Source: an uncultured Bacilli bacterium
Lineage (GTDB): Bacteria > Bacillota_I > Bacilli_A > RF39 > UBA660
Assembly: GCA_934101235.1 (NCBI GenBank)
Contig: CAKORH010000038.1
Span: forward strand, 1-8,090
DNA: 8,090 bases
Direction of reading: 5' to 3'
Shown: in pieces, positions 1-5,949 of the stretch
Numbering within the stretch: position 1 is the first letter of the stretch
Layout of the letters: each line of letters opens with the position of its first letter
Translations under genes and position numbers: made by a program
Notes under the pieces: generated by a model
What the model saw: the letters and a program-made list of their open reading frames with translations, nothing else
Told to the model about the DNA's origin: nothing
Database searches by the model: none

Positions 1-3000
1 TATTAAACTCTTATTATCTTCATCAACTAAGAAATATCTACTATGTGATTTTTCTATATTAATATTTTTAAATGTAAAACCTCTCGCAGTCATTTCTAGA
101 CAAACATTTAATACATCTAAAGTATTACTTTCTTTATTTGTGATATCGTAACCTTTTGCTTGTAATTCTTCTATTTTTGCACGTATTGCTGTTTCTCCTT
201 TTACCATTGAATCTACATCAAAATCATCACATCTTATTGAGAAATAAGCTGCATAATACCATAATGGATGATGTACTTTAAAGTATGCGATTCTAAATGC
301 ACTTATTACATATGCTGCAGCATGGGCTTTAGGGAACATGTATTTTATTTTTCTACATGAATCTATAAACCACTCTTCTATTCCTGCATCACGCATTTCT
401 TTATCCCACATTTTCCAAGTTTCTGGATCTTTACTAGCTTTTCCTTTTCTTACAAATTCCATTATTTTAAATGCTTTTTTAGGTTCTAATCCATGATACA
501 TTAAGTAAACCATTATATCGTCACGACATCCTATAACATCTTTGAAATCTACAATATTATTTCTAATAAGTTCTTGTGCATTTCCAAGCCATACATCTGT
601 TCCATGTGACAAACCAGATATTTTTATCAATTCTGAAAATGTTGTTGGTTTTGTGTCCATAAGCATTCCTATTACAAATTTCGTACCAAATTCTGGTACA
701 CCTAGTGTTCCCGTTTGACACATTATTCTTTCACTATCAACGCCTAATGGCTCTGGTGATGAGAATATTCCCATAGTGGCTTTATCATCTAAAGGAACTT
801 TTGTAACATCCATTCCAGATAAATCTTGTAACATTCTTAATACAGTTGGATCATCGTGTCCAAGAATATCTAATTTTAATACATCTTGATCTATTGCATG
901 ATAATCAAAGTGTGTAGTTCTCCAAGCACTTTCTGGATCATCGGCAGGAAATTGAAAAGGTGTAAAATCAAATACATCCATGTAACCAGGTATAACAACT
1001 ATACCTCCTGGATGTTGTCCAGTAGTTCTTTTAATTCCTGTACATCCCATTGCTAGTCTTTCGATTTCAACATTTCTTAGATTTATTCCTTTATCTTCAC
1101 AATAACCTTTAACGAATCCAAATGCTGTTTTTTCAGCTACAGTTCCTATTGTTCCTGCTCTATAAACATTATCTACACCAAATAATACTTTTGTATATTC
1201 ATGTGCACTTGCTTGATTATCTCCTGAAAAGTTAAGATCGATATCTGGAACTTTGTCAGCATTAAATCCTAAGAAAGTAGCGAATGGCATATCCTGTCCT
1301 TCTTTACTAAATGGTATATGACAATTAGGACATTCTTTATCTGGTAAATCATATCCACTTGAATATTCACTACCTAAACTTCTTCCATCATCAAATGTAA
1401 ATATACTTTTTTTACATTCATGGCATATGTAATGTGCTGGTAATGGATTTACTTCAGTTATACCCATCATTGTTGCGACAAATGAAGATCCTACACTACC
1501 ACGTGAACCAACTAAGTAGCCATCATCATTTGAATGTTTAACAAGTTTTTGAGCAATTAAGTAAATAACGTCAAAGCCTCCACCTATTATTCCACCTAAA
1601 CTTTTTTTAGTTTCTTTATTTAATTCTTCATCAGTTAATTCATTATTTTTTTCTTTAATACTATCTTTTGTAATTTCAAAAACCTTATCATAACCTTCTT
1701 TAATAATTTTATTCAAAGTTTCATAAAATCTGTCTTCAAAATCATTTTCATTTAAATCAGGAAATTCTAATTTAACTAAATTTTTTATTAAAGCTAATAT
1801 ACCATCTCCATATAGTTCTTGAGCAATTCTACTTTCAATATTTCTAGGAAGTGGATTTCCATATAAACTATGTGCTTTATCATAAACTAAGTTATAAACT
1901 TCAGTTCTTGAATCACCCATTTTTGGAGAGAATGGTATACCACCTGTTTCAATTATTACTTCTATTATTTCAACACTATCCGCTATTTTTTTAGGATTAT
2001 CAATAACTAATTCATGTGCTAAATCTTCTCCTAAAAATTTAAAATCTTCTAACATTTCATTAGTTGTTCTAAAATGATTTTCTGGTATGTGTGTAATATT
2101 CGTTCTACTTAATGGATGTCTCCCACCTCCAGGAACTCTTTGATTAATAATTATTTCTCTATATATTTTATCTTCTTTATTTAAATAATGTACATCTCCT
2201 GTTGCTACAATAATTTTACCTTGATCTTTTGTACATTCTATTATTTTTTTGATATTTTCTTCAAGTTCATATTCGTTTAAGAAATCTCCTTGATCAATTA
2301 AATGCGTATAACAATCTTTAGGTTGTACTTCAACATAATCATAAAAATCTATTAAAGAACGTAATTCATCTTCACCTTTATTTCTTGCTTCTATAAATAC
2401 TTCAGATTCATAACAACCACTACCAATTAATAAACCATCTCTTAATTCTTCTATTTTACTTCTTAAAATTCTTGGTGTCTTATATAGATATGTAGTATTT
2501 GCATAACTTATTATTTTAAATAGATTTTTTAAACCAATTTTATTTTGAACTAGTATATTTATATGATATGTTCTACCATATTTATGAGTTTCTTTTTGAC
2601 TTACAAGATTATTTAATTCATTAATATTTTTAAATTGCCTACTTCTTAATTTATTAATCATTTTAGCAAGTACATATGCTGTACCCTCAGCATCGTAGTC
2701 TGCTCTATGATGAGCTGTTTCATCCCATGGTACATCATATCTTTTTACTAATGCAGATAAACTATGTTTAGAATATTCGGGATCTAATGCACGAGATAAT
2801 TCTAATGTATCAATTACACAATTAGTAAATTCTCCTAAGTTATATTTTTCATAACACATTTTTAAGAATGCTGTATCAAATTTCGCATTATGTGCTACCA
2901 TTGGATAATCTTTAAACCATTCAATAAATCTTTTAACTACTGTCTCTTCATCATCTTTACCTTTTAACATATCATCTGTGATATTAGTAACTTCAATTAT

Positions 3001-4341
3001 TTTATATGGTAAAGGTCTTTTTGGATCTATCAATTCATCAAATCTATCAATTATTTCACCATTTTTTATTAAAACTGCTCCAATTTCAATAATAGAGTCG
3101 GCTCCACCTGCATTAAAACCAGTTGTTTCTAAATCGAATACACAATATGTAGTTTCTAATAAGTCTTTATCTATAGGTCTTGTTACAATTCTTATTGTGT
3201 CATCAACCATTGTTAATTCACAACCATAAATTGCTTTAAATTTATCTTTTTCTTCTTTTCCCTTATTATAATCTGTTACAAAATGATATACTTCTGGAAA
3301 AGATTGTGCTCCATTATGGTCTGTTATGCCTATTGCTTTATGTCCCCATTTCGTAGCAGTTTTAAGTAGACTTTTAGCACTTACACATCCATCCATTTGA
3401 CTCATCATTGTATGTGCATGAAGTTCGATACGTTTTTCTTCACTTTCATCTTTAACAGAAACATCTTTGCTTGGAATCTCTTCCATATCTCTTATATTTA
3501 AAACCATATCATGAGCGAATTGGTCATTTTTTACATATCCTCTAATTTTATACCAATTACCAGTTTTTATTGATTTAGTTATTTTTTTAAATTCATCTTC
3601 ATCTTTTGAAAATATCTTTGCTAAAATACTATCTGTTTTATCACTTATTTTTAAAGTTAATATTTTAAAATTACTTTTAGTAGATTCAAATATATCTATT
3701 CCAAATACATATGCTTCTACAGTAATATTATTATCTTCACCAATAATAGTATCAATTGTACTTATTTTACTTTTTATAGTTTCTCCCATTATTATTGTGT
3801 TTTTAATTTCTTCAGTTTTTACTATTTCTACTTTATTTTCTTTTATTTCTTTTTTTACTTCTGCTTTCAATTCTTCGTTATAAATACAATTTATTGTTAA
3901 ATTACCAATTCCTAATTTTTCTAATTCCGTTAATATTTTTTTACTTTCTTTATTTAAAAGTTGTTCTTCTATATTACTAATTACTTCTATATTTATAACA
4001 TTATTATCTACAGTTATTTTATTATTAATAATACTTGATAATGCTGGTGATACTTTAATTAATTCATTCAAGAAATATTTAAAATAATTTATAATATCAT
4101 CATTTGTTATGTTATTATTTTTAAAATAAATATTTATTGTTGATACATTATCTATACCTTTTTTTGCTATATTAATTAAGTTCATTGCATCTTCTACATT
4201 TATAGTTTTATCATTTTCTATAAATACACTCCATGAGAAATTTAATTTGTTTATAGAAACTTTTGTTATTTTAGAAGACTTAAATAGTCCAATATCTGGA
4301 AAATTTATCTTGTTTAAAAATCTAGTTAACTTTTCATCCAT
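1..4341 (-). CDS. polC: DNA polymerase III PolC-type alpha subunit, 3' end missing
   Basis: This is the replicative DNA polymerase of low-GC Gram-positive bacteria, combining 5'-3' synthesis with 3'-5' proofreading on one chain. The reading frame is open for 1447 codons and runs off the left edge at a Lys-Ser-Leu-Ile that matches the conserved stretch about 65 residues before the usual PolC end. Full length would be near 1510, slightly longer than Bacillus PolC (about 1437). Domains in order: a Lys/Asn-rich N-terminal domain (about 1-200); an OB-fold region (about 200-300); PHP motif HAHTMMSQMD at 308-317; an inserted DEDDh exonuclease with D403/E405 (FDLETTG), D489 (NAKFD) and H545/D550 (HRADYDAEG); the rest of PHP, including GDVH at H718; and the polymerase core with SRGSVGSS at 946-953, paired cysteines C973/C976 and C1004/C1007 (structural zinc site), and catalytic PDID at D1033/D1035. 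The ATG at 4341 is preceded by TGAGG with 5-nt spacing. Its own promoter lies just upstream. No frameshift or missing catalytic residue was seen. The truncation is only the window edge. Confidence 0.97.
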   Translation of the reverse strand, partial: MDEKLTRFLNKINFPDIGLFKSSKITKVSINKLNFSWSVFIENDKTINVEDAMNLINIAKKGIDNVSTINIYFKNNNITNDDIINYFKYFLNELIKVSPALSSIINNKITVDNNVINIEVISNIEEQLLNKESKKILTELEKLGIGNLTINCIYNEELKAEVKKEIKENKVEIVKTEEIKNTIIMGETIKSKISTIDTIIGEDNNITVEAYVFGIDIFESTKSNFKILTLKISDKTDSILAKIFSKDEDEFKKITKSIKTGNWYKIRGYVKNDQFAHDMVLNIRDMEEIPSKDVSVKDESEEKRIELHAHTMMSQMDGCVSAKSLLKTATKWGHKAIGITDHNGAQSFPEVYHFVTDYNKGKEEKDKFKAIYGCELTMVDDTIRIVTRPIDKDLLETTYCVFDLETTGFNAGGADSIIEIGAVLIKNGEIIDRFDELIDPKRPLPYKIIEVTNITDDMLKGKDDEETVVKRFIEWFKDYPMVAHNAKFDTAFLKMCYEKYNLGEFTNCVIDTLELSRALDPEYSKHSLSALVKRYDVPWDETAHHRADYDAEGTAYVLAKMINKLRSRQFKNINELNNLVSQKETHKYGRTYHINILVQNKIGLKNLFKIISYANTTYLYKTPRILRSKIEELRDGLLIGSGCYESEVFIEARNKGEDELRSLIDFYDYVEVQPKDCYTHLIDQGDFLNEYELEENIKKIIECTKDQGKIIVATGDVHYLNKEDKIYREIIINQRVPGGGRHPLSRTNITHIPENHFRTTNEMLEDFKFLGEDLAHELVIDNPKKIADSVEIIEVIIETGGIPFSPKMGDSRTEVYNLVYDKAHSLYGNPLPRNIESRIAQELYGDGILALIKNLVKLEFPDLNENDFEDRFYETLNKIIKEGYDKVFEITKDSIKEKNNELTDEELNKETKKSLGGIIGGGFDVIYLIAQKLVKHSNDDGYLVGSRGSVGSSFVATMMGITEVNPLPAHYICHECKKSIFTFDDGRSLGSEYSSGYDLPDKECPNCHIPFSKEGQDMPFATFLGFNADKVPDIDLNFSGDNQASAHEYTKVLFGVDNVYRAGTIGTVAEKTAFGFVKGYCEDKGINLRNVEIERLAMGCTGIKRTTGQHPGGIVVIPGYMDVFDFTPFQFPADDPESAWRTTHFDYHAIDQDVLKLDILGHDDPTVLRMLQDLSGMDVTKVPLDDKATMGIFSSPEPLGVDSERIMCQTGTLGVPEFGTKFVIGMLMDTKPTTFSELIKISGLSHGTDVWLGNAQELIRNNIVDFKDVIGCRDDIMVYLMYHGLEPKKAFKIMEFVRKGKASKDPETWKMWDKEMRDAGIEEWFIDSCRKIKYMFPKAHAAAYVISAFRIAYFKVHHPLWYYAAYFSIRCDDFDVDSMVKGETAIRAKIEELQAKGYDITNKESNTLDVLNVCLEMTARGFTFKNINIEKSHSRYFLVDEDNKSLI

Positions 4342-4368
4342 AATTGCCTCACTTATTCCACTTAATAT

Positions 4369-4396
4369 ATTATATCAAATAAGACTAAAGTAACAA
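4369..4396 (-). promoter_or_regulatory. Probable sigma-A promoter of polC, extended -10
   Basis: On the minus strand, a perfect TATAAT at 4374-4369 is preceded by TG plus one base (4377-4375), giving an extended -10 TGATATAAT. A -35-like TTGTTA (4 of 6 consensus bases) lies at 4396-4391, 16 nt upstream of the -10. The start would fall near 4362, leaving a leader of about 20 nt that contains the TGAGG ribosome site (4351-4347) and the ATG at 4341. It lies directly downstream of the terminator at 4417-4455, as expected for a new transcription unit. TATAAT-like strings are common in such AT-rich DNA, but spacing, TG extension and position agree. Confidence 0.7.
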
Positions 4397-4416
4397 AGAT
4401 ATAAATTAATTTTTAA

Positions 4417-4455
4417 ATGAAAAAAACAACACAAAATATTATGTTGTTCTTCCAT
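4417..4455 (-). terminator. Intrinsic terminator upstream of polC (unit 1)
   Basis: In minus-strand RNA, AACAACAUAA (4448-4439) pairs with UUGUGUUGUU (4434-4425) across a UAUU loop, with one G-U pair, followed by a U-run to 4420. The stem can extend outward: AUGGAAG (4455-4449) pairs with the U-run and CAU (4424-4417), using two more G-U pairs and one bulged U. The wobble pairs exist only in the minus-sense transcript, so this terminator serves leftward transcription from the dnaJ side. It ends 21 bp before the polC -35 box. The stem is GC-poor, so read-through is possible. Confidence 0.7.
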
Positions 4456-4480
4456 ATATTCGTATATTATCTACGAATAT
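4456..4480 (-). ncRNA. Stem-loop B of unit 1 (9-bp perfect stem)
   Basis: ATATTCGTA (4456-4464) and TACGAATAT (4472-4480) are perfect inverted repeats around a 7-base loop. The hairpin directly abuts the terminator (4417-4455) and is 2 nt from the next hairpin (4483-4503), so 4417-4503 is almost fully paired. I assign the minus strand from the neighbouring terminator. No known RNA family is recognised. It is part of the structured element described under the unit 1 repeat entry. Confidence 0.5.
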
Positions 4481-4482
4481 TT

Positions 4483-4503
4483 TGTAGACAATTGCTGTCT
4501 ACA
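4483..4503 (-). ncRNA. Stem-loop A of unit 1, shared with unit 2
   Basis: TGTAGACA (4483-4490) and TGTCTACA (4496-4503) form a perfect 8-bp stem with a 5-base loop. The equivalent hairpin in unit 2 (4736-4757) has TGTAGATA/TATCTACA. One base pair differs on both sides (C-G against T-A), so pairing is preserved while the sequence changes. This compensatory change is the best evidence in the region that the folded RNA matters. The adjacent block upstream in the minus sense is also nearly identical in both copies. Confidence 0.5.
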
Positions 4504-4631
4504 TTATTATTATGAATATTTTTATTAAATTTATACATATTTTTTTATAATTTTTATATTTTAAAATATATGGTACTAATATTGTTTTTAACATTAAACT
4601 TTATTTAAGGATATTTATTAAATATTTAAGC
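4504..4631. other. AT-rich spacer, no gene seen
   Basis: This stretch of about 130 bp lies between the outer hairpins of the two repeat units and is almost all A and T. It includes the conserved leader block of unit 1 (4508-4538). A 31-codon minus-strand reading frame (4594-4499) lacks a ribosome site and looks like chance. No -10/-35 pair strong enough to call as a promoter for unit 1 was found. Confidence 0.5.
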
Positions 4632-4680
4632 ATGAAAAAAACAACATAATAGATTTATATTTATTTGTTGTTTTTTTCAT
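4632..4680 (-). terminator. Terminator downstream of dnaJ, 15-bp symmetric stem (unit 2)
   Basis: ATGAAAAAAACAACA (4632-4646) and its exact complement TGTTGTTTTTTTCAT (4666-4680) form a perfect 15-bp inverted repeat around a 19-base AT-rich loop, which can add four A-T pairs with one bulged base. A run of seven T follows the inner stem on either strand, so the hairpin could work in both directions. No plus-strand gene is nearby, so its likely job is ending the dnaK-pepF-dnaJ transcript, about 135 nt after the dnaJ stop. The 15-mer recurs at 4417-4431 in the unit 1 terminator. Confidence 0.72.
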
Positions 4681-4681
4681 A

Positions 4682-4698
4682 ATCTAAAAATATTAGAT
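4682..4698 (-). ncRNA. Small stem-loop in unit 2 beside the terminator
   Basis: ATCTAA (4682-4687) and TTAGAT (4693-4698) form a 6-bp stem with a 5-base loop, one base from the terminator hairpin. It holds the place taken by stem-loop B in unit 1 but does not resemble it in sequence. A 6-bp AT stem can arise by chance in DNA of this composition. Position in the chain of hairpins is the main support. Confidence 0.3.
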
Positions 4699-4700
4699 AA

Positions 4701-4729
4701 TCATTAAATAACAATCAGTTAATTAATGA
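4701..4729 (-). ncRNA. Weak stem-loop in unit 2
   Basis: TCATTAA (4701-4707) and TTAATGA (4723-4729) can pair over 7 bp around a 15-base loop. It lies 2 nt from the hairpin at 4682-4698 and 6 nt from stem-loop A of unit 2. The stem is almost all A-T and the loop is large, so on its own it is weak. I record it because the unit as a whole is a run of near-contiguous stem-loops. Confidence 0.25.
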
Positions 4730-4735
4730 ATTTAT

Positions 4736-4757
4736 TGTAGATATTATCTTATCTACA
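4736..4757 (-). ncRNA. Stem-loop A of unit 2
   Basis: TGTAGATA (4736-4743) and TATCTACA (4750-4757) form a perfect 8-bp stem with a 6-base loop. It is the counterpart of 4483-4503, differing by one compensatory base pair in the stem and by loop sequence and length. No T-run follows, so it is not a terminator. It starts 59 nt after the dnaJ stop codon in the minus sense. Confidence 0.5.
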
Positions 4758-4815
4758 TTAGTATTATGGACTAAATATTAATAATTATACATTTAAAGCA
4801 AAACTTATTAAAAAT

Positions 4816-5946
4816 TTAATTGTTAAATTGATTAAATTTTTTAAATGCTTCTTCATTATTTAATGTAGTTTCGTTTAATTCTTTAATTAAACCCTTCTGA
4901 GTTCTATCTAACTTAGTAGGAATTATTATATTATATATTATATAAGTATCACCTTTCTTACCAAGTTTTTCATCATCTATTCCTTTTCCACGTAATTTAA
5001 CTTTATCTCCATTTTGAGTTCCAGATGGAACATCTACTTTTACTTTTCCTTGAATAGTATTTATTTCCTTTTTACATCCCATTATAGCCTCAGTTATAGT
5101 TAATGGAACTCTTACATAAATATCACTCTTATCCCTTTGATATATAGGATGATCTTTTATAGTAAACTCTATATATACATCACCCTTAGGACCACCATTA
5201 AGTCCACTAGATGCTTTACCACTCATACGTAATTGATCACCATTGTCAACACCACGTGGAACTCTTAATTTTAATGTTTTCTTTTTATTAACTAAACCTT
5301 TTCCACGACATTGAGTACAAGTATTTTCAAAAATTGTACCAGTTCCACCACAATTTGAACAAGTAGACTCAGATTGAAATGTTCCTAAAATTGTTCTTTG
5401 TTGTGATATAACTCTACCTTTACCATTACAAGTTGGACAAGTTTTAGGATTATGTCCACCCATTCCATCACAAGACTCACACTTATCTTTTACATTAATT
5501 GTAAACTCTTTTTCACAACCATAAACTGCTTCTTCAAAAGATAATTCCATATGAACTAAAGCATCTTCACCTTTAGTTTGGCGTTTACCACCTCTAGAGG
5601 AATGTCTACCTCCAAAAGCACCACCACCCATAAATTGTTCGAATATATCTCCTAAATCAATGTCATCAAAACCAAATCCAGAAAAACCGCCACCATTGAA
5701 TCCGCCAAATCCAGCACCAGCGCTTCCATCAAATGCTGCAGAACCAAACTGATCATATTGTTTACGTTTATTAGGATCACTTAAAACAGAATATGCTTCA
5801 CCTATTTCTTTAAACTTTTCTTGCGCACCGGCTTCTTTATTAACATCAGGATGATATTGTTTAGCAAGTTTACGAAAAGCACGTTTTATCTCTTCATCAC
5901 TAGCATTTTTATCTACGCCTAAAGTTTTATAATAATCTTTTGACAT
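4816..5946 (-). CDS. dnaJ: Chaperone protein DnaJ (Hsp40, type I)
   Basis: Cytosolic J-domain co-chaperone that delivers unfolded proteins to DnaK and stimulates its ATPase. The 376-residue protein has every part of a type I DnaJ at normal length: J domain (about 1-70) with the essential HPD at 32-34; a Gly/Phe-rich linker (about 71-120); a zinc-binding domain with four CxxCxGxG-type repeats (C156/C159, C170/C173, C196/C199, C210/C213); and the C-terminal beta-barrel substrate-binding region (about 220-350). All eight cysteines are present. The Asn-rich tail (NNEEAFKKFNQFNN) is less typical. Translation starts at ATG 5946, 3 nt after the pepF stop, with AGGAG (5960-5956) inside the last pepF codons, so coupled translation is likely. 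It belongs with dnaK upstream and is followed by terminator hairpins. No CIRCE operator is seen in the window. One would be expected before the operon's first gene, outside it. Confidence 0.98.
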   Translation of the reverse strand: MSKDYYKTLGVDKNASDEEIKRAFRKLAKQYHPDVNKEAGAQEKFKEIGEAYSVLSDPNKRKQYDQFGSAAFDGSAGAGFGGFNGGGFSGFGFDDIDLGDIFEQFMGGGAFGGRHSSRGGKRQTKGEDALVHMELSFEEAVYGCEKEFTINVKDKCESCDGMGGHNPKTCPTCNGKGRVISQQRTILGTFQSESTCSNCGGTGTIFENTCTQCRGKGLVNKKKTLKLRVPRGVDNGDQLRMSGKASSGLNGGPKGDVYIEFTIKDHPIYQRDKSDIYVRVPLTITEAIMGCKKEINTIQGKVKVDVPSGTQNGDKVKLRGKGIDDEKLGKKGDTYIIYNIIIPTKLDRTQKGLIKELNETTLNNEEAFKKFNQFNN

Positions 5947-5949
5947 TTT

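Larger units (their letters stand above)
4417..4538 (-). repeat. Unit 1 of a duplicated structured intergenic element
   Basis: Reading leftward, the unit holds ATGTATAA (4538-4531), a 16-nt spacer, CATAATA (4514-4508), one base, TAATGTAGA running into stem-loop A (4483-4503), stem-loop B (4456-4480), and the terminator hairpin (4417-4455) ending in TGTTGTTTTTTTCAT. Unit 2 (4632-4792) has the same blocks in the same order, with identical 16-nt spacing between the first two. On the plus strand TCTACATTAkTATTATG differs at a single base between copies, and the 15-mer ATGAAAAAAACAACA is identical at 4417 and 4632. It could be a small RNA with its own terminator, a duplicated 3'-UTR, or a MITE/REP-like repeat. 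I see no convincing promoter inside it. Confidence 0.55.
4632..4792 (-). repeat. Unit 2 of the duplicated structured element, dnaJ 3' side
   Basis: Reading leftward from 23 bp after dnaJ, the unit has ATGTATAA (4792-4785), a 16-nt spacer, CATAATA (4768-4762), TAATGTAGA leading into stem-loop A (4736-4757), two weaker stem-loops (4701-4729 and 4682-4698), and the 15-bp terminator hairpin (4632-4680). Block order matches unit 1. The segment between stem-loop A and the terminator is longer and diverged. Because it directly follows dnaJ it is probably transcribed as the operon's 3' UTR, and a stable processed 3' RNA is possible. I do not recognise it as a known RNA family. Confidence 0.5.

Noticed and set aside
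2978..3229. 83-codon plus-strand reading frame
   Set aside because: It lies entirely inside polC, opposite the exonuclease-domain coding sequence, and has no recognisable motif. It is a shadow of the AT-rich gene.
1..4341. Possibly a disrupted polC because the frame has no stop
   Set aside because: The frame is intact to the window edge and ends at a conserved site shortly before the usual C-terminus, so it is cut only by the window.
4531..4538. TATAA in the conserved block as a -10 box for a small RNA promoter (also at 4785-4792)
   Set aside because: No acceptable -35 hexamer at 16-18 nt in either copy, and TATAA strings are frequent in this sequence. Left as a conserved block of unknown role.
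4499..4594. 31-codon minus-strand reading frame in the dnaJ-polC gap, ending in hairpin A
   Set aside because: No ribosome site, composition is just AT-rich background (Ile, Lys, Asn), and the equivalent frame is broken by TAG in the unit 2 copy.
4342..4815. CIRCE heat-shock operator, T-box, or CRISPR array in the intergenic region
   Set aside because: No TTAGCACTC/GAGTGCTAA pair, no T-box sequence, and the repeats are only two diverged units without regular spacers.
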